Shown here one piece after another: positions 1 to 6,552 of a stretch of 13,616 nt of DNA. The notes under the pieces are model-generated. The model saw only the letters and a program-made list of their open reading frames with translations. It made no database searches and had not been told where the DNA came from. The translations under genes were made by a program, and so were the position numbers. Each line of letters opens with the position of its first letter. The stretch's first letter is position 1. The DNA comes from DATMBL01 sp035559295 (GTDB lineage: Bacteria > Desulfobacterota > Binatia > UBA9968), in assembly GCA_035559295.1 (NCBI GenBank), contig DATMBL010000300.1, forward strand, positions 1-13,616, in the 5' to 3' direction.

Positions 1-164
1 TCACGACCACCACCACACTTCTGGTCCTCCTCGCGCTCTTCGTGCTGGGCGGCGCGGTGATCCGGCCGTTCGCTTTCTCGCTCATGGTCGGATTCATCTC
101 CGGGGTTTATTCGACGATCTTTATCGCCGCGCCGGTGATTCTGTTGTGGGAGCGGGGGAGATAG
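1..164 (+). CDS. secF: Protein translocase subunit SecF, C-terminal end (partial)
   Basis: The last 53 codons of a gene that enters from the left edge; reading starts at base 3 and ends at TAG 162-164. SecF works with SecD in the inner membrane, using the proton gradient to help the SecYEG channel move proteins outward. The fragment covers the last two membrane segments: a Thr-Thr-Leu-Leu-Val-Leu-Leu-Ala-Leu-Phe stretch, then ALA/GGA-type small residues, then an FAF-LMVGFISGVYSTIFIAAP segment typical of the SecF end, closing with a short charged tail (WERGR). The call rests on this short C-terminal pattern. It fits the context, because secD-secF next to recJ is a familiar gene order. recJ follows after 12 bases in the same frame, so the two are probably co-transcribed. 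Confidence 0.8.
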   Translation, partial: TTTTTLLVLLALFVLGGAVIRPFAFSLMVGFISGVYSTIFIAAPVILLWERGR

Positions 165-176
165 TCGGCGCCACAG

Positions 177-1913
177 ATGGCATCGGAGCTTCAAAAGCGC
201 TGGATCCTAAAAGAGGCCGATCCCACCGTCATCGACCTCCATACCCGCAATTCGAAGCTTTCCCCATTGCTGGCGCGTCTCCTGGCGCTTCGCGGCGTTA
301 ACTCTCCCGAATCGGCCCGGCGCTACCTTTCGCCGCGGCTGAGTTCGGACCTCCCTTCGCCTTTCCTGATGGCCGGAATGGACGCGGCCGTGGATCGGTT
401 GAGCTACGCCGTTCGACACCGGGAAAGTATCGCGGTGTGGGGCGACTACGATGTCGATGGTACAACCGGCGCATCCGTCCTGGTGGCTTTTTTGCGGGAA
501 ATCGGCGCCGATCCGATCTACTACGTTCCGCATCGGGTCGAGGAGGGATACGGCCTTAATCTCGAAGGGTTGAGAACGCTCAGAGACAGAGGGGTCACGC
601 TGGTCGTAACCGTGGACTGCGGCGTTTCCAACGCGGATGAGATCGAGGCCGCCGCGCAGATCGGACTCGATATCGTCGTCGTCGATCACCACAAGCCTCC
701 CGAGCGCCTGCCGGCGGCGATTGCCGTGATCAATCCCCATCGTCCGGACTGCGCGTTCCCCGATAAGGGGTTGTGCGCCGCAGGCCTGGCTTTTTATCTC
801 GTCATTGGACTACGAGCCAAACTGCGCGAACAGGGTTGGTTTGCGATTTCGGGAGAGCCCGATCTCCGGCCCTATCTCGACATTGTGACGCTCGGGACGA
901 TCGCCGATATGGTGCCGCTCAGCGGCGTTAACCGCACGCTCTTGCGCCGCGGCCTCCTGGAGCTGGGCCGCTCCACGCGGCCCGGCGTGCTCGCGCTCAA
1001 GCAGGTGGCAAGGCTCCGCGCCGGGCCGGTAAGCGCCGGGCAGGTGGGCTTCCAGCTCGGGCCGCGCATCAACGCGGCCGGGCGGGTGGACTACGCGTTG
1101 AAGGTGGTCGAACTCCTCACGACGGTCTCGGACGAGATCGCGCTTCGGATCGCGCGCGAGATCGACGCGCACAACCGCGAGCGCCGCGCGATCGAAGCGG
1201 AGGTCCTGGAGCAGGCGTTCCAGCAGGCGAGCGCGCGCGCCGATGGCGGCGCGCAGTACACGCTGGTGCTGAGCGGCGCGGGTTGGCATCCGGGAGTTTT
1301 GGGCATCGTCGCCTCGCGGATCGTCGAGCGGTTTCACCGTCCGACCGTCGTCATCGGATTTTCCGACGGGCAGGGCAAAGGATCGGCTCGAAGCATCCGC
1401 GGCTTTCACATGGTCGAAGGCTTCCGCCGCTGCGCCGCATGGCTGGAAAAATACGGCGGTCATGAATACGCCGGCGGCTTGAGCATCCGCGAAGAAAACC
1501 TTCCTGCCTTCATCGATTCCTTCGAGGAGGCCGCGCGCGCCTGTTTGTCGGGCGACGATCTCCTGCCGCTCGTTGAAATCGACGCCGAGCTGAAACTCGC
1601 CGATATCGGATTCCGGCTGATGCGCGAACTCGACGCGCTCAAGCCCTTCGGCGTCGGCAATCCCGAGCCTGTTTTCGTCACCCGCGGGGTTCAGGTCTGC
1701 GACCGCAAGCCGATCTCGACCGGAGCGCGCTTTCGCTTCCGGCAAAACGGGCGTTTCCTCGGCGGGGTGGCCTTCGGCGTGAGCGAACGCTTTTGCGGCG
1801 AACCGGGACAACTCGTCGATCTCGCGTACCGCTTGACGGAAAACGAATGGAACGGCAACACCACCGTCGAACTCAAGCTCCTCGACGCCCGCCCGTCTGA
1901 TCAGAGAGCGTGA
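177..1913 (+). CDS. recJ: Single-stranded-DNA-specific exonuclease RecJ
   Basis: RecJ degrades single-stranded DNA 5' to 3' in the cytoplasm, in RecF-pathway recombination, mismatch repair and base-excision repair. At 578 residues it is the length of the E. coli enzyme. The DHH phosphoesterase core is complete: GDYDVDG at residues 89-95, a VDCG motif at 146-149, the DHH triad at 170-172 and a TIADMVPL motif at 241-248 supply the metal-binding acids. PRINAAGR at 296-303 and HPGVLGIVASR at 371-381 follow, and the DHHA1 motif GGHEYAGG lies at 427-434. The C-terminal OB-like part begins with PFGVGNPEPVF near 490. ATG 177 is the first start after an in-frame stop (the secF TAG). The nearest purine-rich stretch (155-159) lies rather far upstream, so translation may partly depend on coupling to secF. 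Confidence 0.97.
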   Translation: MASELQKRWILKEADPTVIDLHTRNSKLSPLLARLLALRGVNSPESARRYLSPRLSSDLPSPFLMAGMDAAVDRLSYAVRHRESIAVWGDYDVDGTTGASVLVAFLREIGADPIYYVPHRVEEGYGLNLEGLRTLRDRGVTLVVTVDCGVSNADEIEAAAQIGLDIVVVDHHKPPERLPAAIAVINPHRPDCAFPDKGLCAAGLAFYLVIGLRAKLREQGWFAISGEPDLRPYLDIVTLGTIADMVPLSGVNRTLLRRGLLELGRSTRPGVLALKQVARLRAGPVSAGQVGFQLGPRINAAGRVDYALKVVELLTTVSDEIALRIAREIDAHNRERRAIEAEVLEQAFQQASARADGGAQYTLVLSGAGWHPGVLGIVASRIVERFHRPTVVIGFSDGQGKGSARSIRGFHMVEGFRRCAAWLEKYGGHEYAGGLSIREENLPAFIDSFEEAARACLSGDDLLPLVEIDAELKLADIGFRLMRELDALKPFGVGNPEPVFVTRGVQVCDRKPISTGARFRFRQNGRFLGGVAFGVSERFCGEPGQLVDLAYRLTENEWNGNTTVELKLLDARPSDQRA

Positions 1914-2038
1914 GCTCGATCGCGCGGTCGCCGGACAGGCATTCCTTGATCGGCTTGGCCGTGGGCAATCAAGCCCTTGCGAAAGGACAGGCCAACCGGG
2001 ACGATGCGCTCTCGCTGGGGATGATGCCCAATCGATGA
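1910..2038 (+). CDS. Possible 42-residue small ORF bridging recJ and the DprA-like gene
   Basis: A short frame that starts with GTG at 1910, overlapping the recJ stop as GTGA, and ends with TGA at 2036-2038, overlapping the start of the next gene as ATGA. Stop-start overlaps at both ends look like translational coupling, and the frame exactly fills the 121-base gap. The product would be basic and small, with no motif that I recognise and no membrane segment. There is no good ribosome-binding site: a purine run sits directly against the GTG. Such overlaps can arise by chance over 43 codons of GC-rich DNA. It may equally be untranslated spacer, so this is a candidate only. Confidence 0.2.
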   Translation: MSSIARSPDRHSLIGLAVGNQALAKGQANRDDALSLGMMPNR

Positions 2039-2592
2039 CACCTCTAGAGGTCAGGACCTTAACGCGATCCGATAGCGTTTGGCCGCTTCAGCTGGATTAC
2101 CGGCTTGGCGACAGCGGCCCTTCGAGACTGTGGTCAATCGGTAATCCGGAAATTCTCCAAAGGCGCAAAGTCGGCGTGTTCTGTTCGGCCAAATGCCCGG
2201 ACGGCGTCATGGTCGCCGCCGAGGAAGCCGCGCGGAAATTTTGTGAAGCGGGAGCGATCGTCATCAGCGGTTTTCAATCGCCGGTCGAGAAAGGATGCTT
2301 GCGGGTTCTGCTGGAAGAAAGCCAACCGGTTGTTGTCTGTCCCGCGCGGGCGCTCCAAGGATTCCGCATCCCGACAGAGTGGCGTCAGGCATTGTAATCG
2401 GGTCGGTTGCTGTTGCTTTCCCGGTTCGAACGACCGCGTCGAGCGGACCGGCGATTGGCGCTTCGCCGCAACGAACTCGTCGCGGCGTTGGCCGACGAAA
2501 TCGTGTTCGTTTACGCGCAACCCGGCGGGAGCGTTGCCAGGATTTCTCAACTCATAGAGCGATGGCAGATTCCGTCGCGGGCGCTGCTCTAG
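2035..2592 (+). pseudogene. DprA/Smf-like Rossmann-fold protein gene with an in-frame TAA
   Basis: This is a short DprA-like protein (SMF/LOG Rossmann superfamily), a paralogous group distinct from full-length DprA, which loads RecA on single-stranded DNA during transformation. Codons 1-120 contain a beta strand with a C-S-x-x-C-P turn (residues 50-55, KVGVFCSAKCP), an ISGFQSPVEKGCLRVLL segment, and QPVVVCPARAL before RIPTEW. Codon 121 is TAA (2395-2397). The same frame then continues for 64 codons with SGRLLLLSRF and ALRRNELVAALADEIVFVYAQPGG, which is the normal second half of the family. There is no frameshift: a single base change (GAA or CAA to TAA) explains it. The full length would be 185 residues. 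The product may be dead, truncated to 120 residues, or intact if the TAA is a sequencing error. ATG 2035 is the first usable start in this frame. The gene follows recJ and probably shares its transcript. The precise role of this paralogous family is not established. Confidence 0.75.
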
Positions 2593-3230
2593 GAAAACGG
2601 CGATCCAAAGCGCTGCCAGTTGGGAAACGGCTTTTCCGTGTACAGCCGTTCCACATCGACGGGGAGTTTGACGCCCCGGCTAAGGAGGTAGCGCGCGATC
2701 GGGCGCAGCGGCAAACCCACGGCTGCCAGGTAGTCGCCTGAAATCGATTCGATGAGCGCGCTCCCGCCTCCTTGAATGGAATAAGCCCCGGCTTTGTCCA
2801 GCGATTCACCGAGGGCAAGATAGCGCTCGATATCAGTCCCGGAGTAAGGCCGCATTCTAACGAGAACCTCATCGACGAGATTCAGGCCCGGTCCCCCGAG
2901 ATCATCGAGTATTGCAACGCTTGTCAGGATGCGGTGCGTTTTGCCCGCGAGCGCGCCGAGAATCCGTTTGGCGTCGGCGTGATCGGCAGGTTTGCCGATT
3001 TTCGTTCCGTCGAGCACAATCATTGTGTCGCTGCCGATCACGAGGCCGCGCCGATGGTCTTTCGCGACCGACCGGGCTTTGCCGATTGCGAATTCCAAGA
3101 CTTCCTGATCCGGAGGACGATCGGGAGAGCCGGCTTCGTGAAACTCCGGCGCGATGACTTCGAAGGGCAGCCCGAGAAGCGCGAGAATCTCCCGGCGCCG
3201 GGGCGAGCTGGACGCAAGGACGATTCTCAC
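2589..3230 (-). CDS. maf: Maf family nucleoside triphosphate pyrophosphatase (dTTP/UTP type)
   Basis: Maf proteins hydrolyse non-canonical or excess nucleoside triphosphates to monophosphates and pyrophosphate, keeping modified bases out of nucleic acids; some affect septum formation. The hallmark SSSPRR is at residues 7-12, GSDT with the catalytic Asp at 66-69, an IGKP motif at 78-81, KAGAYSIQG at 146-154 and GDYLAAVGLPL at 165-175. The DTMIVLDG and KAGAYSIQG sequences resemble the YhdE (dTTP/UTP) branch more than YceF. The 213 residues exceed the usual length of about 190-200 because of a tail of about 25 residues after GLPL. The start is GTG at 3230, overlapping the stop of the upstream dihydrouridine synthase gene as GTGA, which indicates translational coupling. 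The TAG stop shares CTAG with the convergent DprA-like gene. Confidence 0.93.
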   Translation of the reverse strand: MRIVLASSSPRRREILALLGLPFEVIAPEFHEAGSPDRPPDQEVLEFAIGKARSVAKDHRRGLVIGSDTMIVLDGTKIGKPADHADAKRILGALAGKTHRILTSVAILDDLGGPGLNLVDEVLVRMRPYSGTDIERYLALGESLDKAGAYSIQGGGSALIESISGDYLAAVGLPLRPIARYLLSRGVKLPVDVERLYTEKPFPNWQRFGSPFS

Positions 3231-4318
3231 GGGAGCGCCGGCTCGAAACCGAGGTCGAAGGCCGACGCGTAAGCGCGCAAGCAGCGAACAACGTCATCCA
3301 CGGAATCTACCCGAACCAGTTGCGCGCGAAGGGCTGCCGCCCCGGAGAGCCCGAAACAGTACCAGGCGAGATGCTTCCGCATCGCAACGAATCGTTCGCT
3401 GCCCCAATGATGCTCGAAGTGGCGGGCGTGTTCGAGCATGACGGTAAATCGTTGCGCCAAGCCGGGCGCCGCGTTTTCCTCCGTGAAGATCCACGGGTTA
3501 CCCTGAGCCGCGCGGCCCAACAAAACGCCGTCGACGCCCGTTTCGCGGACGCGGCGAACCACATCGTCCATGTCCCGCAGGTCGCCGTTGCCCAAGATCA
3601 CGGTTGGGGAACCGGCGGCGATCTCGACCGCACGCGCGATCGCTTCCCAATCGGCGCTTCCCTTGTAACCTTGAGCGAGCGTCCGGCCGTGGATCGTAAT
3701 CGCCGCCGGTTCCTCGGCGAGGAGCGCCGGAATCCAGCTTTCGACCGAGTTGCGCTCATAGCCGATCCGGGTCTTGACCGAGACCGGTATCGGCAGGCGC
3801 GCCGCCGGAGACTCGTAACCGCTGCGTAGCCGGTTCGCCGCCTTAACTTTTTGAATCAGCTCGGAAGGGATGCCGATATCGAGGAGCGTCTGACCCTGGA
3901 CCCAGTGCTCGATACCGGCGCGCGCCGCGCGCATGATGCGGCGGGCGAGATCGGGAGTCTTGATCAAGCCGCCGCCGCTGCCCTTGGCGGCGACCTTCTT
4001 TGCCGGGCAACCCATATTGATGTCGAGGCCGTCGAAACCGAGCTCGCACACGACGTGCGCGACCCGGTAAAAAAGCTCGGGATCCCGCCCGTAGACTTGG
4101 GCAATGACGGGGCGCTCGATTGCGCCATAGGTGAGGTCTTTGATAAACGCGTCGGGCGCAAAGAAGGCGGTCTCGACGTTCACGAATTCCGTGAAGATGA
4201 GATCGGGCCGGCCGTGCCTGGCCACGATAAAGCGAAACGACGCGTCGGTGACGCCGTCCATCGGCGAAAGGCCGACGATCGGCCGGTCTATGACTTTCCA
4301 GAAGTCCTTGGAAATCAT
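3227..4318 (-). CDS. tRNA-dihydrouridine synthase (DusB-like)
   Basis: An FMN- and NADPH-dependent enzyme that reduces specific uridines in the tRNA D-loop. In the TIM-barrel part, SPMDGVTDASFR is at residues 18-29 and DINMGCPAKKVAAKGSGGGL at 99-118, with catalytic Cys104. VKTRIGY at 181-187, IHGRT at 209-213, GNGD at 243-246 and LLGRAAQGNPW at 266-276 bind FMN and phosphate. The C-terminal helical tRNA-binding part follows. The length of 363 residues is above the usual 320-340: about 35-40 extra residues (near 134-176) sit between the catalytic loop and VKTR. The subtype is by resemblance only, so no symbol is given. The gene lies 22 bases after a substrate-binding protein gene and overlaps maf by 3 bases. 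The ribosome-binding site of ATG 4318 is weak. Confidence 0.93.
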   Translation of the reverse strand: MISKDFWKVIDRPIVGLSPMDGVTDASFRFIVARHGRPDLIFTEFVNVETAFFAPDAFIKDLTYGAIERPVIAQVYGRDPELFYRVAHVVCELGFDGLDINMGCPAKKVAAKGSGGGLIKTPDLARRIMRAARAGIEHWVQGQTLLDIGIPSELIQKVKAANRLRSGYESPAARLPIPVSVKTRIGYERNSVESWIPALLAEEPAAITIHGRTLAQGYKGSADWEAIARAVEIAAGSPTVILGNGDLRDMDDVVRRVRETGVDGVLLGRAAQGNPWIFTEENAAPGLAQRFTVMLEHARHFEHHWGSERFVAMRKHLAWYCFGLSGAAALRAQLVRVDSVDDVVRCLRAYASAFDLGFEPALP

Positions 4319-4340
4319 TTCGCTTAGGGAATTGAAGATC

Positions 4341-5261
4341 CTACAGGCGCCACAAGTCGGAAAATTGCACCGCGACGACTTGCTCGAACGTCGCCGGCCG
4401 ATCGAGGTGTCCGATTTTTTGGGCGAAGCGGTTCAAGCCCGCAACGGCTTCTCTGGAGATCACCGGGTCGTAAAAAGGAACGTCGCGTTCGACAACCGTC
4501 GCGATCCTCGCAGCCGCTTCGGGGGGAAACAGTCGTTCGCCGACAATGCGCGCCAAGCCCGGGTTTTCTCTGAGCGCGCGTTGGGCCTTGACGATCGCGC
4601 GCACTGCGGCGGCGACGTGTTCGGGCTCGCGCCCGATCATCGCATCGCTTGCGGCAAGACCCGCAAAGGTAAAAAGGCGCGCGGCCCCGCGATCATCGCC
4701 GCGCCTGAGATCGACGAGCAGCCGGCCAAAGCCGCCGCTCACGGCGATTTCAGCGCCCATCGCGTTGGCCCAAAAGCCGTCAATCGCGCCCGCTTCGAGA
4801 GCGCGCGCGGCGAAAACGCCAAACGATACGTCGCGCGCCTTCGCTCCGGGAAGCTCGACGATTTCGACATCGCGTCCGGGAACGATTCCGTTGTCGATGA
4901 GCAACTGCCGGAGCGCGAGATCCGGTCCCTCCGCTGCGGTGAGCCGCAGTCCCCGAACGGCGTTCAAGTCGCCCCGCGTCGCGCCGATATCGGATCGAAG
5001 TACGAGCAGCCAGGGCGTTCCCTGCGACAAAGCAACGACGAGTTTTACGCCCGCCCAACCGGGAAACTCGGTCAGCAGGTCGTGAACCGAGCCTGCGATC
5101 ATGGCGTCGGCTTCGCCGCTTCGTAGCGCGCGTGTCGCTCCCAGCATGGGAAAGAGCGCAATCCGGGCATCGAGGCCTTCGTTTTTGAAAAACCCCAGCT
5201 GCTCGGCGGCAAGCGCGGGAAAACAGGTGTTGCTGATCAGATCGACGGCGGCAATTCGCAT
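4341..5261 (-). CDS. ABC-type substrate-binding protein, NitT/TauT (SsuA/THI5-like) family, no signal peptide
   Basis: A 306-residue periplasmic-binding-protein fold of the kind that binds small organic ligands for ABC importers. The ligand here is unknown. The N-terminal segment, up to LAAEQLGFFKNEGLDARIALFP at about residues 17-38, is the typical first lobe (a target bound as 'ageLGFFkkEGLd'). Then follow LRSGEADAMIAGSVH near 46-60, the LSQGTPWLLVLRSDIG segment near 78-93, and IDGFWANAMGAEIA in the second lobe. ATG 5261 was chosen because the family homology begins there; an upstream TTG (5288) would add nine residues encoded by repeat DNA. No signal peptide or lipobox is visible, and no permease or ATPase gene is nearby. 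The protein may be cytoplasmic, exported another way, or an orphan sensor. It leads a likely three-gene unit with the Dus gene and maf. Confidence 0.82.
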   Translation of the reverse strand: MRIAAVDLISNTCFPALAAEQLGFFKNEGLDARIALFPMLGATRALRSGEADAMIAGSVHDLLTEFPGWAGVKLVVALSQGTPWLLVLRSDIGATRGDLNAVRGLRLTAAEGPDLALRQLLIDNGIVPGRDVEIVELPGAKARDVSFGVFAARALEAGAIDGFWANAMGAEIAVSGGFGRLLVDLRRGDDRGAARLFTFAGLAASDAMIGREPEHVAAAVRAIVKAQRALRENPGLARIVGERLFPPEAAARIATVVERDVPFYDPVISREAVAGLNRFAQKIGHLDRPATFEQVVAVQFSDLWRL

Positions 5262-5280
5262 CCTAGATCTCGAATCGTCA

Positions 5281-5361
5281 CACCACAAAGCACACGAAGG
5301 ACAGGACGGGTTTCAAAAATAGGTTCTTTTGAATTTCTTAAACTTCGTGCTCTTCGTGGTC
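5281..5361. repeat. Nested inverted repeat in an AT-rich spacer (CACCACGAAG-type)
   Basis: The spacer between the TctC gene and the substrate-binding gene has two 19-base arms, 5281-5299 and 5343-5361, that match in inverted orientation at 15 of 19 positions. Their core is (C/G)ACCAC(A/G)AAG followed by CACGAAG. Inside them is a second, perfect 7-bp stem, 5312-5318 with 5327-5333 (TTCAAAA / TTTTGAA), with an 8-base loop. The local base composition is much richer in A and T than the neighbours. A related ten-base core, CACCACGAAG, occurs again at 7610-7619. It could be a dispersed intergenic repeat (REP/MITE-like), or act as a terminator or mRNA-stability hairpin for the TctC transcript. Confidence 0.6.
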
Positions 5362-5386
5362 GAGTGCTCCGTTCAATCTGTCTCCG

Positions 5387-6448
5387 TTAGCGCGGGGGGA
5401 GCGGCCCGGCCTCGGCCATTTTTTTATAGAGCGCGATCGTCTCCGGATCCCTCGGCAACTCTCGTATCGAAGCTTCCACCTCCTCGCCCGTAAGCGGGGA
5501 CGGCTCGCCTCCCATGAGCTTTCGGAATTCCTCGGCGAAGGCGGGATCCTTAAACGATCTGGCCATCGCCTCGCGGATGGTCTTGACATGCTCGGCGGGA
5601 GTGCCGGGCGGGAACACGTACGGCCAGCGCGGATAGAGAAAGGCGCGGAACAAGTTGATCAGCTGGCGCTCTCTCTCGTTTTTGGCGAATTGGTCGAGGT
5701 CGGGCACGTTGGCGAAACGGGGATGGAATTTGCCTCTTGGAATCGTGATCGTCGCGTGAACGTTGAACTGGCCCTGAGCCAAAGCCTCGGCATTCCTGCG
5801 AACCACCGTATCCGCGCTGTTTGCCCGGACGTCGACCTCGCCCCGCGCCAGGGCGACATCGAGCTCGGGGCCGCCGAACCCAACGACCATGCGGGGATCC
5901 TTCAATCCGAGGAGGTATGAAAAGATGCGGCCGCTGATGTAAATGGCGTGGCCGACGGTCTGCGCGCCCACGCGCACCCCGGTGGCCGCGCGGAGCTTGT
6001 CGAGAGTGTCAAATCCCGCGTCCTTCCGGCTCAGAAAGACATAGGGGTCGCCGTGCTCGGTCGAGCCGAGATAGATGAGCTTGTCGATATCGTATTTCGC
6101 TCCCGGGAGGCCGAGGATTGCGCCCGCCGCGAGCCCCGAGCCCACGGCGGTCATTGTGAGCCCGTCGGGTTTAGCCGTCGAGTAGATGTAGTTGACCGCT
6201 TTCATGCCGGCGGCTCCCGGCATGTTCTCAATGACGATATTGGGGTTGCCGGGAATATATTTCTTCAGGAAAGGCACGAGCGCGCGCGCCTGCATGTCGC
6301 CGGTTCCGCCGGGCTCGCCGCCGCGAATGATGGTGATCGTTTTCCCCTGATAGTAAGGCGTTTGTGACCAAACGTCGGCCGGCGAAAGTCCCAGAATGGC
6401 CGCCGTCAAAGCGGCCACTATGGCCGCCACAAGTCTTTTCTCGCTCAT
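5387..6448 (-). CDS. Bug/TctC family tripartite tricarboxylate transporter substrate receptor
   Basis: A secreted binding protein of the Bug family, which captures carboxylates or other small organic molecules in the periplasm for TctAB-type transporters or for sensing. Of 353 residues, the first 29 or so look like a signal peptide: Lys-Arg at 4-5, a hydrophobic core near 6-21 and a probable cleavage in the SPADVWSQ region. The mature part begins with YYQGKTITIIRGGEPGGTGD, then RALVPFLKKYIPGNPNIVIENMPGAAG and AKPDGLTM, the family's conserved first-lobe sequence. The middle FGGPELDVALARGEVDVRA segment and the C-terminal PPGTPAEHVKTIREA segment also fit. ATG 6448 has a strong ribosome-binding site, GGGAGG at 6453-6458. 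The ligand cannot be read from sequence, and no tctA or tctB is in the window. Confidence 0.92.
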   Translation of the reverse strand: MSEKRLVAAIVAALTAAILGLSPADVWSQTPYYQGKTITIIRGGEPGGTGDMQARALVPFLKKYIPGNPNIVIENMPGAAGMKAVNYIYSTAKPDGLTMTAVGSGLAAGAILGLPGAKYDIDKLIYLGSTEHGDPYVFLSRKDAGFDTLDKLRAATGVRVGAQTVGHAIYISGRIFSYLLGLKDPRMVVGFGGPELDVALARGEVDVRANSADTVVRRNAEALAQGQFNVHATITIPRGKFHPRFANVPDLDQFAKNERERQLINLFRAFLYPRWPYVFPPGTPAEHVKTIREAMARSFKDPAFAEEFRKLMGGEPSPLTGEEVEASIRELPRDPETIALYKKMAEAGPLPPR

Positions 6449-6471
6449 GTTACCTCCCGATCCTCACGTAC

Positions 6472-6490
6472 CTCGTGCCAACGGCACGAG
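6472..6490 (-). promoter_or_regulatory. 8-bp perfect hairpin/palindrome at the TctC-gene transcript start
   Basis: CTCGTGCC (6472-6479) and GGCACGAG (6483-6490) form a perfect inverted repeat with a 3-base loop. It lies between the predicted -10 element (6497-6502) and the ribosome-binding site of the TctC gene (6453-6458), so the predicted start of transcription falls on its edge. It could be a repressor or activator operator, or a 5' stem that stabilises the mRNA. No U-tract follows on the minus strand, so it is not a standard terminator. Confidence 0.5.
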
Positions 6491-6496
6491 CCTTTC

Positions 6497-6525
6497 TATA
6501 TATCGGATCTTTGATCGCGAGTCAC
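6497..6525 (-). promoter_or_regulatory. Putative sigma70-type promoter of the TctC receptor gene
   Basis: On the minus strand, a -35 GTGACT (6520-6525; 4 of 6 consensus positions), a 17-base spacer and a -10 TATATA (6497-6502; 4 of 6) lie about 50 bases before the start codon. The spacer contains GATC-TTT-GATC (6506-6516), a short symmetric element. The call is from pattern only. Confidence 0.4.
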
Positions 6526-6552
6526 GACGCCGAAGGCGCGAGCAGGCATCGC

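Noticed and set aside
207..1811. Long minus-strand open frames opposite recJ
   Set aside because: They are antisense shadows of a gene with complete family motifs; the predicted proteins have no recognisable domain and result from GC-rich codon use.
2395..2397. Stop-codon recoding in the DprA-like gene
   Set aside because: TAA is not used for selenocysteine or pyrrolysine, and no slippery site or recoding stem is visible; a nonsense change or sequencing error is simpler.
5262..5288. TTG start adding nine residues to the substrate-binding protein
   Set aside because: Those residues are encoded by repeat/spacer DNA, and family similarity starts with the ATG at 5261.
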